Below, piece after piece: positions 35,172 to 49,849 of a stretch of DNA of 64,000 nucleotides (the stretch's first letter is position 1; every line of letters starts with the position of its first letter). Both the position numbers and the translations under genes were made by a program. The DNA lies in NCBI GenBank assembly GCA_009377645.1, contig WHTQ01000012.1, positions 1 to 64,000 of the forward strand, given 5' to 3'. This DNA comes from Micromonosporaceae bacterium (lineage in GTDB: Bacteria > Actinomycetota > Actinomycetes > Mycobacteriales > Micromonosporaceae). The notes beneath the pieces were generated by a model, which saw only the letters and a program-made list of their open reading frames with translations, searched no databases and was not told where the DNA came from.

Positions 35172-38100
35172 CCCACTCGGACAACCTGGAGCCGATCGCG
35201 GTGATCGGGTTGGCGTGCCGGCTGCCCGGCGCCGCCGACGCGCGGCAGTTCTGGCGCAACCTCGCCGATGGCGTGGAGTCGGTCCGGTTCTTCACGCTCG
35301 ACGAGCAGCGGGCGTTCGGGGTGCCCGAGTCGATTGTGAGCGACCCCAACTTCGTCCCCGCGGCGGCGGTGCTCGACGACTACGACGCGATCGACACCGG
35401 CTTCTTCGGGATGTCGGTGCGGGAGGCCGAGACCCGCGATCCGCAGCACCGGCTGCTGCTGGAGCTGTGCCACACCGCACTGGAGGACGCCGGCTGTGAC
35501 CCGGGCCGGTACCCCGGTGAGATCGGCATGTACGCCACGGTCGGACCGGACGTCTACCAGTGGCTCAACATCCGCAGCAACCCCAAGGCCTACGCGAACG
35601 CCGGCTGGCTCGCGGTGATGGTCGCGAACCATCCGGACTACGCGGCCACCCTCGCCTCGTACAAGCTGGGCCTGCGCGGCCCCAGCATCACCATGAACAC
35701 CGCCTGCTCCAGCTCGCTGGTGGCGATGCACATGGCCTGCGAGGCGCTGCGTAACGGCGAGTGCGACATGGCCCTGACCGGCGGCGCGACCATCGACATC
35801 CCGTCCGGCCACGGCTACCTGTACGACGAGGACGGGATCACCGCGCCGGACGGGCACTGCCGGACCTTCGACGCCGACGCCAAGGGCACGATCTGGGGCA
35901 GCGGCGGCGGGGTGGTGGTGCTGAAGCGGCTCTCGGACGCGGTAGCCGACGGTGACTGGATCCGCGCGGTGGTGCTCGGCAACGCGATCAACAACGACGG
36001 CGACGGCAAGGTCGGTTTCTCCGCACCGAGCATGGAGGGCCAGGCCGCGGTGATCGCGCAGGCGCTCGGAGTGGCGGGTGTGGACCCCCGCTCGATCACC
36101 TATGTGGAGGCCCACGGCACCGGGACCGCGCTCGGGGACCCGATCGAGGTCTCGGCACTGTCCAGCGTGTACCAGCGGGACACGGCGGACCGCGGCTGGT
36201 GCGCGATCGGTTCGGTCAAGACCAACGTCGGCCACCTGGGGCAGACCGCGGGGATGGCCGCCGTGCTGAAGACGGTGCTGTCCCTGGAGCACGGCCAGAT
36301 CCCGCCCAGCCTGCACTACCAGCAGCCCAACCCGAAGATCGACTTCGGGGAGAACCCGTTCTACGTCAACGCTTCGCTGTCCAAATGGGAGGCCAACGGT
36401 TCGCCGCGGCGGGCAGCGGTGAGTTCGTTCGGCATCGGTGGCACCAACGCCCACGCGATCCTGCAGGAGTCACCGCCGCGGGAGCCCGCGCCCGCGCCCG
36501 CGCCACCGCGCCCGGCGCACCTGCTGCAGGTCTCCGCCCGCACCGAAACCGCGCTGGCCGGCCGGCTGGAAGGGCTGGCCGCGCACCTGTCCGAGCACCC
36601 GGAACTGGACCTCGCCGACGTGGCGCACACGCTCCGGGTGGGCCGGCGGGAGCTGCCGCGGCGGGCGGCGCTGGTCGCCGTCGACACCGCTGACGCGGCC
36701 GCCGGGCTCGGCGACGCCGGCCGGCTGGTGCTGGGCACCGCCGGCAAGCGGGCGCCAAAGCTGGCGCTGCTGTTCTCCGGGCAGGGAGCCCAGTACGCCG
36801 GGATGGGCGCGGAGCTGTACCGGGCCGAGTCGGTCTTCCGGGACACTGTGGACGAATGCGCCGAGCTGTTGCGCACCGTCCCGGGCGGCGGCGAGCTCGG
36901 CGACCTGCGCGAGCCGATGTTCGCCCGGGGCGGCGAGTCCGACGAGCTGCTGCGCCAGACCAGCCACACCCAGCCGGCGCTGTTCGTGGTCGAGTACGCC
37001 CTGGCGCGGCTGTGGCAGGCGTGGGGCGTGGAGCCGGCCGGGATGATCGGGCACAGCATCGGGGAGTACGTCGCCGCCACGCTCGCGGGAGTGTTCGCAC
37101 CGGCGGACGCGCTGCGGCTGGTCGCCACCCGGGGCCGGCTGATGCAGCAGATGCCGCCCGGCTCGATGCTCGCGGTGCACCTGGACGAGGCGGAGGTACG
37201 CCCGATGTTGCCGGATGGCCTGGCGGTCGCCACCGTGAACGGCCCCGGGACCTGTGTGATCGGCGGGCCGACCAGCCTGGTCGAGGAGTTCGCCGAGCGG
37301 CTGGGATCGGACGGCGTGGGCGCCACGATGCTGCGGACCTCGCACGCCTTCCATTCGCCGATGATGGAGCCGATCCTGAGCGAGTTCCGGGACTCGGTCG
37401 CCGAAACCGAGCGGTCGGAACCCCGGCTGCCGTTCCTGTCCAACGTCACCGGAGACTGGATCACCGCGGATCAGGCGACCGATCCCTCGTACTGGGCCCG
37501 CCACCTGCGGGAGCCGGTCCGGTTCGGCGACGGCGTGGCCACCCTGCTGGCCGACGGCGAGTGGCGGTTCGTCGAGTGTGGCCCCGGCCGGCAGCTCGCC
37601 GGGCTGGTCCGCACCCAGCTCTCGCGGGATGCGGCCGCTCCGCTGCCGAGCCTGCCCGGCCCGCGGGACACCGCATCGGACCTGGCCACCCTCTATCGCG
37701 CGGCCGGCGCACTGTGGACCCAGGGAGTGCCGGTGGTCGGCGAGGCGCTCGGCCCCCGGGCCCGCAAGGTGCCGCTGCCGACGTACCCGTGGGAGCGGCG
37801 GCGGGCCTGGATCGAGCCGGATCCCGACGCGGCCGGGTTCGCCGCCCAGACCTCGGCGGTGTCCAGCCGGGGCGAACGCGGCGGCGTACTGCCGATCGAC
37901 GAGTGGGCCTGGGCGCCGACCTGGCGGCAGCTGGCGCCGGGCCCGACCACCGAGCCACCGATCGCGCGCTGCCTGGCGTTCGTCGACGACGACACGGCCG
38001 GGCTGAGTGCGGCGCTGCGCGCGCAGGGCACGGAGGTGGTGGAGGTCCGGCCGGGCGGCGAGTACGCACGCACCCCGACCGGCTACACCGTGCGCCCGGC

Positions 38101-40744
38101 CGACCGGGCCGACTACGACACCGTGGTCGCCGACCTGGCGATGACCGGCGGGGACTGCGACCGGGTGGTGCACGCCTGGGCCGCCGGCGGCGCACCCGCG
38201 GCCGGCGGCGCGGACGCCACCTGGCAGGCCCAGGATCGCGGCTTCTTCAGCCTGCTCAGCCTGGTGCAGGCGCTCGCCGCCGGGCAGTCGGCCGAGCCGG
38301 TGCGGCTGGATCTCCTCAGCCGCGGCTCCTGCGACGTCACCGGGACCGACCTAGTCCGCCCGGAACATGCCACGCTCGCGGGGGTGGCCCGGGTGGTCCC
38401 GCTCGAACTGCCGTGGCTAGCAACACGCCAGCTGGACCTGGACCCGGCCGGCCCGGTCGACTGGTCGCACACCGCCGGCGAGCTGGCCCGCAAGCCGGAG
38501 ACCGACCAGGCCGGCCTCTGCCCGGCCACGGCGCTGCGCGGGCACCGCCGGTGGGTCCAGGAGTACCAGCCGGTCGCCCTGCCGGATCGGGCCAACGCCG
38601 GGCTCCGGGAGAGCGGCGTGTACGTGGTGACGGGCGGGCTCGGCGGTATCGGGATCACGCTGGCCGAGGACCTGGCCTGGCGGGTGCGGGCCCGGGTGGT
38701 GCTGCTGTCCCGATCCGGCCTGCCGCCGCGGGTCGAGTGGGACGAGCACCTGCGGCAGCACGGCGGCACCGGCCGGGTCGGCCGGGCGATCGCGGCGGTC
38801 CGGCGGATCGAGGAGGCCGGCGGCGAGGCGCTGGTGCTCGCCGCGGACGTCACCAGCACCGAAGACCTGCGGCGGGTCCGGCGGGAGACGCTGGCCAGCT
38901 TCGGCGCGATCCACGGCATCGTGCACACGGCCGGCGTGCCCGGCGGCGGGGTGGCGGAGGTCAAGGAGCGGCCGGCGGCGGAGCAGGTGCTGGCGCCCAA
39001 GCTGCTCGGCACGCTGGCGTTGCGGGACGCGTTCGGTGACCTGGACCTGGACGTGGTGCTGCTCTGCTCGTCGGTCACCGCGGTGGCCGGCGGGTTCGGC
39101 CAGGTCGACTACTGCGCGGCCAACGCGTTCCTGGACGCGCACGCCCGCGGGAAGCCCGGCTGGCGGGCGGCGCGGGTGATCGCGGTGGACTGGGGCGGCT
39201 GGCGCGAGGTCGGCATGGCCGCCGAGGTGGCCGCGCCGGACGCGCTACGCGCGCTGCAGGGCGGCGAGCGCGGGCTGCAAGGCAGCGAGTACGCGGTCAC
39301 CCCGATCGACCATCCGTTGGTGGCGCAACGGCACGAGGCCGCCGCGGGGGAGCTGCCGTGGTGCGGTGGCACCGTCTCGGCCGCCACCCACTGGGTGCTC
39401 GACGAGCACCGGATGGCGCCGGTGCCGCTGATGCCCGGCACCGGGTACGTGGAGATCGTGCGCGCGGCCGCCGAGGCGGTGCTGCCGGATCGCGGCGACG
39501 ATCAGGTGATCGAGCTGCGCGACCTGGCGTTCGTGGAGCCGATGCCGGTACCGGATGGAAGCTCGGCCGAGCTGCGGGTGGAGTTCTCGCCGGAGCCGGA
39601 CGGCGCGGACGTGCAGGTGATGAGCGTCGCCGGTGGGCGGGTCGCCACCCACGCCCGGGGCAGCGCCGGGTGGGTCGATCCGGGGCCGGTGCCGGTCGTC
39701 GACCTGGACGAGATCCGCGGCCGCTGCGCCCAGGCCGGCGGGCAGGGCGGCGTGGCGCTGTCCAGCCTGCTCACCTACGGGCCGCACTGGCAGAACCTGC
39801 GAACCTGGTACACCGGCCAGGACGAGGCGCTCGCCCTGCTGGAGGCCAACGATGTGGTCGCCGCGGACCTGCCCCGCTGGGTGCTGCACCCGGGCATCCT
39901 GGACGAGGCGACGTCGTTCGCCCGGTTCAGCGTCGAGGGCCACTATCTGCCGCTGAGCTACGGGCGGGTGGTGGTGCGCGCCCCGATGCCGCGGCGGTTG
40001 TGGAGCCACCTACGGTTCCGGGGTGGCGGCGCCAGCGCGGAGGTGATCGTCGCGGACGTGTCGTTGCTGGACGACTCCGGCCACGAGATCGTCAGCATCA
40101 GCGAGTACGTGCTGCGCCGGATCGATCCCGACACGGTGCTGTCCACAGTGAGCGCGGCGTCGCTGCCCGGCCCCCCGGCGGCGCAGGAAGCCCCCGACCC
40201 GGCGGCCGCCGATCCGGGTCGCGGGATCCGCCCGGCCGACGGTGCCGAGGCCTTCTGCCGGCTGCTGGCCACCCCGCTCGGCCCGCAGGTGGTCGTGACC
40301 TCGGTCCGGCTGCCGGAGTTCCTGGCCGAGGTCGGCGGCGTGAACCAGCAGGCCGTCGAGGGCCTGGCCGGGGCGGGTTCGACCAGCCCGCCTGGCGCGG
40401 GACGGCCCCGGTCGGAGAACTATCTGGCGCCCCGCACCGAGCTGGAGGCCGCCGTCGCCCGGCTGTTCGGGGAGGTGCTCGGTGGCGAGGAGATCGGCGT
40501 GGCGGACGACTTCTTCGACCTCGGCGGCAACTCGCTGGTGGCGGTGCAGCTGATCGCGCTGATCCGCAAGCAGGTGAAGGTGAAGCTGCCGATGCGCAGC
40601 CTGTTCGAGGAGCCGACCGTGGCCGGGGTGGCGGCCCTGATCGAGCAGGCTCGGGACGAGCCGGAGCCGCCGGCCGAGCCGGACCTCGGCGCCACCACCA
40701 TCCGCCGGCAGCCTCGCCGCTCCGACCCTGAGGAGGTCCAGTGA
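35168..40744 (+). CDS. Type I polyketide synthase module, KS-AT-KR-DH-ACP
   Basis: This 1858-residue module adds one two-carbon unit. KS (about 8-430) has Cys180 in NTACSSSL plus EAHGTGT and NVGHL. AT has GHSIGE (Ser630) and HAFHSP, the malonyl-CoA type. KR is at about 1150-1340 (GGLGGIG, Ser in CSSVTAV, Tyr in DYCAANAF). DH is at about 1400-1660, with the histidine motif reading EHRMAPVPLMPG (Gly replaced by Pro) and Asp in HPGILDEA. The carrier is NRPS-like (DLGGNSL, about 1787). KR precedes DH, the reverse of the usual module order. An enoyl or beta-hydroxy intermediate is expected, depending on whether DH works. ATG 35168 overlaps the previous stop; the C-terminus overlaps the MbtH start. 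Confidence 0.92.
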   Translation: MTHSDNLEPIAVIGLACRLPGAADARQFWRNLADGVESVRFFTLDEQRAFGVPESIVSDPNFVPAAAVLDDYDAIDTGFFGMSVREAETRDPQHRLLLELCHTALEDAGCDPGRYPGEIGMYATVGPDVYQWLNIRSNPKAYANAGWLAVMVANHPDYAATLASYKLGLRGPSITMNTACSSSLVAMHMACEALRNGECDMALTGGATIDIPSGHGYLYDEDGITAPDGHCRTFDADAKGTIWGSGGGVVVLKRLSDAVADGDWIRAVVLGNAINNDGDGKVGFSAPSMEGQAAVIAQALGVAGVDPRSITYVEAHGTGTALGDPIEVSALSSVYQRDTADRGWCAIGSVKTNVGHLGQTAGMAAVLKTVLSLEHGQIPPSLHYQQPNPKIDFGENPFYVNASLSKWEANGSPRRAAVSSFGIGGTNAHAILQESPPREPAPAPAPPRPAHLLQVSARTETALAGRLEGLAAHLSEHPELDLADVAHTLRVGRRELPRRAALVAVDTADAAAGLGDAGRLVLGTAGKRAPKLALLFSGQGAQYAGMGAELYRAESVFRDTVDECAELLRTVPGGGELGDLREPMFARGGESDELLRQTSHTQPALFVVEYALARLWQAWGVEPAGMIGHSIGEYVAATLAGVFAPADALRLVATRGRLMQQMPPGSMLAVHLDEAEVRPMLPDGLAVATVNGPGTCVIGGPTSLVEEFAERLGSDGVGATMLRTSHAFHSPMMEPILSEFRDSVAETERSEPRLPFLSNVTGDWITADQATDPSYWARHLREPVRFGDGVATLLADGEWRFVECGPGRQLAGLVRTQLSRDAAAPLPSLPGPRDTASDLATLYRAAGALWTQGVPVVGEALGPRARKVPLPTYPWERRRAWIEPDPDAAGFAAQTSAVSSRGERGGVLPIDEWAWAPTWRQLAPGPTTEPPIARCLAFVDDDTAGLSAALRAQGTEVVEVRPGGEYARTPTGYTVRPADRADYDTVVADLAMTGGDCDRVVHAWAAGGAPAAGGADATWQAQDRGFFSLLSLVQALAAGQSAEPVRLDLLSRGSCDVTGTDLVRPEHATLAGVARVVPLELPWLATRQLDLDPAGPVDWSHTAGELARKPETDQAGLCPATALRGHRRWVQEYQPVALPDRANAGLRESGVYVVTGGLGGIGITLAEDLAWRVRARVVLLSRSGLPPRVEWDEHLRQHGGTGRVGRAIAAVRRIEEAGGEALVLAADVTSTEDLRRVRRETLASFGAIHGIVHTAGVPGGGVAEVKERPAAEQVLAPKLLGTLALRDAFGDLDLDVVLLCSSVTAVAGGFGQVDYCAANAFLDAHARGKPGWRAARVIAVDWGGWREVGMAAEVAAPDALRALQGGERGLQGSEYAVTPIDHPLVAQRHEAAAGELPWCGGTVSAATHWVLDEHRMAPVPLMPGTGYVEIVRAAAEAVLPDRGDDQVIELRDLAFVEPMPVPDGSSAELRVEFSPEPDGADVQVMSVAGGRVATHARGSAGWVDPGPVPVVDLDEIRGRCAQAGGQGGVALSSLLTYGPHWQNLRTWYTGQDEALALLEANDVVAADLPRWVLHPGILDEATSFARFSVEGHYLPLSYGRVVVRAPMPRRLWSHLRFRGGGASAEVIVADVSLLDDSGHEIVSISEYVLRRIDPDTVLSTVSAASLPGPPAAQEAPDPAAADPGRGIRPADGAEAFCRLLATPLGPQVVVTSVRLPEFLAEVGGVNQQAVEGLAGAGSTSPPGAGRPRSENYLAPRTELEAAVARLFGEVLGGEEIGVADDFFDLGGNSLVAVQLIALIRKQVKVKLPMRSLFEEPTVAGVAALIEQARDEPEPPAEPDLGATTIRRQPRRSDPEEVQ

Positions 40745-40931
40745 ACGACGACACCGAGCACAAGGTCGTGGTCAACGACGAGGAGCAGTACTCCATCTGG
40801 CCGGCGGACCGGCCGAACCCGGCCGGCTGGCGGGACGCGGGTTTCACCGGCGGGCGGCAGCAGTGCCTCGACCACATCGAGACGATCTGGACCGACCTGC
40901 GGCCGCGCAGCCTCCGGGAGGCGAGCCAGAC

Positions 40932-40935
<4 letters not shown>
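40741..40935 (+). CDS. MbtH-like NRPS accessory protein
   Basis: This 64-residue protein carries the family signature NDEEQYSIWPADRPNPAGW and the C-terminal WTDLRPRSLRE. MbtH proteins bind adenylation domains and are needed for their folding or activity. The GTG start overlaps the PKS stop (GTGA) and the stop overlaps the GTG of the next NRPS, so it is coupled to both. In this position it may serve the two Gly-type and one Ser-type adenylation domains of the cluster. Confidence 0.95.
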
Positions 40936-44233
<3,298 letters not shown>

Positions 44234-44237
<4 letters not shown>

Positions 44238-47200
44238 CCACTACGCCTGAGCTGTCGTCGTCGGCCACGGTCGGGCAGCTGTCCGAGAGCAAGCGGGAGC
44301 TGCTGCGGCAGCGGCTGCGCCGGACCGGTCCCGCGCAGCCGCGGATCCCGCGCCGCCGGCCGGACGCGGGCGCGCCGCCGGTCTCGTACGCCCAGCAGCG
44401 GCTGTGGTTCATGGAGCAGTTCGCCCCCGGGACCGGGGCGTACACGGTCCCGCTCAGCCTGCGGCTGCGCGGCGGCCTGGACCCCGACGCGCTGGCCCGT
44501 TCGCTGGACGCGGTGCTGGCCCGGCACGAGTGCCTGCGGACCCGGTTCGAGACCACCGACCAGGGGGCTGTCCGGATCGTGATCAGCGAGTCGGCGTCCG
44601 CGCCGCCGGTGCGGATCGTGGACCTCGCCGGGGACGCCACCTCGCTGCCGGAGCGGGTGGACCGGGCGCGCGAGCTGATCTCCGACGAGATCGCGCGCCC
44701 GTTCGACCTGCGGCAGGGGCCGCTGCTGCGCGCCGTGCTGGTGCGGCTGGACCCGGACGACCACGTGTTGCTGGTCGCCACCCACCACATCGTCAGCGAT
44801 GGTTGGTCGACCGATGTTCTCGCCGACGAGCTGCTCGCGCTCTACGAGTCGTTCGCCCAGGGCGAGCACCCGGCGCTGCCGGAGCTACCGGTGCAGTACG
44901 GCGACTACGCGGCCTGGCAGCGGGAGCGGCTGGCGGCCGGGCGGCTCGACGCGGCGCGGGAGTACTGGCGCCGCCAGCTCGCCGGCCTCCCGCCACTGGA
45001 GCTGCCGATCGACCGTCCGAGGGGCGCGGAGCAGACCTTCGCCGGCCAGTCCCACCGGTTCCGGCTGGAGCGGCCGTTGGTCGACGCGCTCCAGCGGCTG
45101 GCCGGTTCGGCCGGCGCCACCCTCCACATGGCACTGCTGGCGGCGTTCCAGGTGCTGCTGTCCCGGCACACCGGAGCGACCGACTTCGCGGTCGGGTCAC
45201 CGGTGGCCGGCCGCCCGCTGCCGGAGCTGGAACGGCTGATCGGGTTCTTCGTGAACATGCTGCCGATCCGGGCCGACCTGGCCGACGACCCCAGCTTCCT
45301 CGACCTGCTCACCCGGGTCCGGGACACCGCCCTGGACGCCTGGGCATACCAGGACCTGCCGTTCCAGCAGCTGGTCCAGGAGCTCGACGTGGCCCGGGAG
45401 GCCAGCCAGTCGCCGGTGTTCCAGACCATGCTGGTGATGCACGACTACCTGGACGGCCAGTCCGCGGCCCGGCAGCGACGGGCCGGCTCGCTGGTCGCGG
45501 TCAGGTTCCCGTTCGAGCTCCGGGCGACCCGGTACGACCTGGAGCTGTACGCCTCGCTGTCGCCGGACGGGCTGGAGTGCGTGTTCGTCCACAACCGCGA
45601 CCTGTTCGCGCCGGAGCGGATCGAGCGGATGACCGGGCACCTGGTGACGCTGCTGTCCTCGGCAGTGGCGCGCCCGGAGACGAGAGTGTCGCAACTGGAC
45701 ATGCTGACCGCGTCGGAGCTGGCCGACCTGGCGCGCTGGAACGACACCGCGCAGGAGCTGGGTGAGCCGGACTGCCTGCACCGGTTGGTCTTCGCGCAGG
45801 TCCGGCAGCGCCCGGAGGCGGTCGCCGTGCGGGACGCCCGGGCCGCGCTGACCTACCGCGAGCTGGGGCAGCGGTCCCGGCGGCTGGCGGCCGAGCTGGC
45901 GGCGGCCGGCGTGGCCCCCGGCGAGCTGGTCGCGGTGGTGATGGATCGCGGGGCCGAGCAGGTGGTGGCGGCGCTGGCGGTCCAGCTGGCCGGCGCGGCG
46001 TACCTGCCGGTGGATCCGGACTTTCCCGAGCAGCGGCGCCGGCAGTTGCTGGCCCTGGGCCGGTGCCGGATCGCCCTCACCCAGCCGTGGCTGGCCGACC
46101 GGTTGACCTGGCCGGACGGCGTCACCACGCTGGCGGTTGCCGACGACTCACCCGGCGAGCCGCCGCCGGACCTGGCGGATCCGGCTACTCCGGACGATCT
46201 CGCGTACGTCCTGTTCACGTCGGGTTCCACCGGTGAGCCGAAGGGCGTCATGATCCATCATCGAGGCGCGGTCAACACGGTGCGGGACACCAACCAGCGC
46301 TTCGGGGTGGGGTCCGCCGACCGGGCGCTGTCGGTGTCCGCGTTGAGCTTCGACATCTCCGTACAGGACATCTTCGGTACGCTCGCGGCGGGCGGCACGC
46401 TGGTGCTGCCGGAACCGGCCGCCGCGAAGGAACCCGCCGCCTGGGCGCGGTGGATAAGCCAGCAGCGGGTCACCGTGTGGGCCTCGGCGCCGGCGCTGCT
46501 GGAGCTGCTGGTCGAGCACGCGGAGGCCGACGGCACGGACCTCGGCTCGCTGCGGCTGGTGCTGCTCTCCGGAGACTGGATCCCGCTGGACCTCCCGGAC
46601 CGGATCCGGGCGCTGGCCCCCGGCGTCACGGTGGTCAGCCTCGGCGGCGCCACCGAGGTCTCGATCTGGTCCTGCTACTACCAGGTCGGCGAGGTGGATC
46701 CGGGGTGGCGGTCGATCCCGTACGGCCGGCCGCTGGCCAACCAGACCTTCCACGTGCTCGACCAGCACGATCGCCCGGTCCCGGTCGGGGTCACCGGGCA
46801 GCTGCACATCGGGGGAGTGGGCGTCGGCCGGGGCTACTGGCGGGACCCGGAGCGCACCGCCGCCGGCTTCTTCCTGCACCCGGACACCGGCGAGCGGCTG
46901 TACCGCACCGGTGACCTGGGACGCTACTGGCCGGACGGCGTGATCGAGATTCTCGGGCGGGCCGACTTCCAGGTGAAGGTCCGCGGCTACCGGATCGAGC
47001 TGGGGGAGATCGAGGCGCAGCTGGCCGGCTGTCCCGGAGTCGCCGAGTGCGTGGTCACGGTGCGCCGCGAGGAGGGCGAGCCGGTGCTGGTCGGGTATGT
47101 GGTGCCGAGCGACGGCGCGGCGCCGGCCGGCCCGGACCTGCGGGTCCGGCTGGCGCAGAGCCTGCCGGCGTACATGGTGCCCAGCCGCTACCTGACGCTG

Positions 47201-49849
47201 CCCCGGCTGCCGCTCAACGACCACGGCAAGCTGGACCGCAGCCGGCTGCCGGCGCCGGCGGTCGCGCCCGGCCCGGCGCGGGAGCTGGCCGCGCCCGGGA
47301 CCGCCACCGAGCGGGTGGTCGCCGAGATCTGGAGCGAGGTGCTCGGCGGGGCCGCGGTCGGGCTCGACGACAACTTCTTCGACCTGGGCGGCCACTCCCT
47401 GACCGCGATCCAGGCGGTGACCCGGCTGCGCCGGGCGCTGGCCGGCGACGGGGTCCCGGCGTTCGGCGTCTCCACCCTGTTCCGGCACCCCACCGTGCGG
47501 GAGCTGGCCGCGCTGATCGACCGGCCGCCGGCCGAGCCGGCACCCCGCCGGATCCTGCACGAGCTGACGCCGCCGGAGCGGGCGGGCACCCGTACCGTCA
47601 GCTATGTCTGTGTCCCGTACGGGGGCGGGCAGCCGATGGTGTACCAGCCGCTGGCCGACGCCCTGCCGGACGACTGCTCGCTGTACGCGGTGGCGATCCC
47701 GGGGCACGACCCGTCGCTGCCGGAGGAGACCGCCGAGCCGATCGACCAGATCGCCCGGCAGTGCGCCGCCGAGATCGCGCAGGACGTGGACGGCCCGTTG
47801 GTGATCTACGGCCACTGCGGCATCGGCGCCGCGATCGCGGTGGGGACGGCCCGCCGGCTGGAGGCCGCCGGCCGGGAGCTGGTGGCGGTGTGCTTGGGTG
47901 GGGTCTTCCCGTTCGCCCGCCCCACCGGCCGGATCGCCGGGCGGCTCGCGGCACTGGTCCGGTTCGACCGGCTGGCCGGCAACCGGGCGCACGAGAACCG
48001 CCTCCGCTCGATGGGTGCCGAAGTGGACGGGCTCGAGCCGGACCAGGTCAAGTTCATGATCAGCAGCGTGCGGCGGGACCAGGACGTCTCGGAGGACTAC
48101 TTCACCGAGCTGTTCGACGAGCAGCCGCACCAGCTCCGGGCGCCGATCCTCGCGGTGGTCGGCGAACGCGACCCGCTGACCGACTACTACCAGGAGCGGT
48201 ACCGCGAGTGGCACTTCCTGACCGGTACGACCGGGCTGGTGATCCTGGACGAGGCCGGCCACTACTTCCTGCGGTACCGGGCGGACGAGCTGGCCCAGAT
48301 CCTGACCCGGACCCCGCCGGCGATCGCCGCCGGGACCGCGCCGAGCCTGAGCCGGGCCGCCCGGGGGCCGGCCGCGAGCTGGTGGCTGCAGGAGTTGTCC
48401 GACCGCGGCACCAGCGCCGGTCCGGCCGGCACCGGTCCGACTGGGGCCGAGCCGGCCGGCGCCGAGCCGGCGGCGCCGGAGCCGAGCCTGCGGCGGTTCC
48501 TGGCGGTGGCGCTCAGCCAGCTGGTGTCGTTCACCGGGACGGCGCTGACCGACTTCGCGCTCCCGATCTGGATCTACCTGACCACCGGCTCGCTGGCCCA
48601 GTTCGCGGTCTTCGTGATGCTGGCGATCGTGCCCGGCGTGTTGACCGCGCCGCTGATCGGGGCGCTGGTGGACCGGTCCAGCCGGCGGAACATGATGATC
48701 GTGGGCAACTGCGCCGGCGGGTTCACGATGCTCGGGCTGGGACTCCTGGTGTGGACCGGGAACCTGCAGATCTGGCACACCTACCCGCTGGTCGCCATGC
48801 TGTCGGTCGCGTTGATGTTCCACCGGCTCGCGTACACGGCGGCGGTCCCGCAGCTGGTGCCGAAGCAGTACCTGGGGCACGCGAACGGGGTGGTGCAGCT
48901 CGCCAACGGGATCGCCCAGTTCATCGCGCCGCTGGCTGCGGTGGCGCTGCTGTCGGTGATCGGGCTGTCCGGAATCCTGATCTTCGACGTGGTCACGTTC
49001 GTGGTGGCGATCACCGCGATCCTGCTGATCCGGTTCCCGCGGACGATGGCCCACACCTCCCGGGAGCCGCTGGCCACCGAGATCGCCGAGGGGTTCCGGC
49101 TGTTGCTGGGCAACCCCAGCTTCCGGGCGGCGCTCGTCTACTTCGCCCTGCTCAACATCCTGCTCGCGCCGCTGCTGATGTCGCTGCTACCGATCTCGCT
49201 CTCGTTCGGGACGCTGTCCACCGCCGGGACGGTCGCCTTCATCGGTGGCGGCGGTGCCGCGCTCGGCGGTCTGGTGGTGGCGCTGTGGGGCGGCCCGGCA
49301 AGGCGCCGGATGCGGGGGATGCTGGCCGTCTCGTTGCTGCTCGGCGTCTTCGGGTTGGTCACCGGCCTGCAGCCGTCGGTGCTGGTGGTGGGGCTGGGCG
49401 CGTTCGGCCTGTGGGGCGCGCTGTCGGTGGCGAACGGCATCTACCTGACGATCATCCATGTCAAGCTGCCGCACCGCCTTCACGGCCGGGTGATCGCGCT
49501 GAACCAGGCGGTGGCCTGGTCCACGCTGCCGCTCGGGTTCGCGGTGGTGGCGCCGCTGGGGGAGGGGCTGCTGGAGCCGCTGATGGCCACGGATGGGGCG
49601 CTCGCCCCGAGCCTGGGCGCGGTGATCGGCACCGGCCCGGGTCGCGGCCTGGCGCTGCTGTACGTCCTGCTCGGTCTGGCGATCCTCGGGCTGGTGCTGG
49701 TGGCGATGCGCACCGGCCGGCTGGCCAGGTTCGACGACGAGGTTCCGGATGCGGACCCGGACGACCTGGTCGGAGCGCGGGTGGTGCAGCAGCGGGTCGC
49801 CGCCGTGACCGGTGGGCCGGTGCCGGACCACCATGGACAACGCCGATGA
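44234..49849 (+). CDS. NRPS fused to thioesterase and MFS exporter, C-A-PCP-TE-MFS
   Basis: This 1871-residue protein combines chain release with export. Domains are: C (about 45-475; intact THHIVSDG), A (about 510-1005), PCP (GGHSL, about 1055), TE (about 1110-1380), and a membrane segment from about 1417 to 1830 with 10-12 helices of the EntS-like MFS type (FALPIWIYLTTGSLAQFAVF; LVDRSSRRNM). The A pocket reads D-I-Q-A-L-S-L-I-W-K and the domain has the GGATE and LSGDWIPL motifs of the cysteine-type clade (DLYNLSLIWK), but positions 2-4 differ. The TE nucleophile elbow is YGHCGIG: Cys1195 replaces Ser, with Asp1313 and His1343 completing a triad. The linker is rich in Gly/Pro/Ala. Reading is continuous, with no frameshift. 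Confidence 0.92.

Noticed and set aside
46148-49054. Long minus-strand open frame opposite the TE-MFS NRPS
   Set aside because: Low-complexity translation, no start signal or domain; it mirrors the coding strand bias.
47047-49845. Upstream extension of the last NRPS frame inside the TE-MFS gene
   Set aside because: It overlaps a well-supported gene in another frame and is Arg/Gly-rich. The real start is ATG 49846, overlapping the preceding stop.
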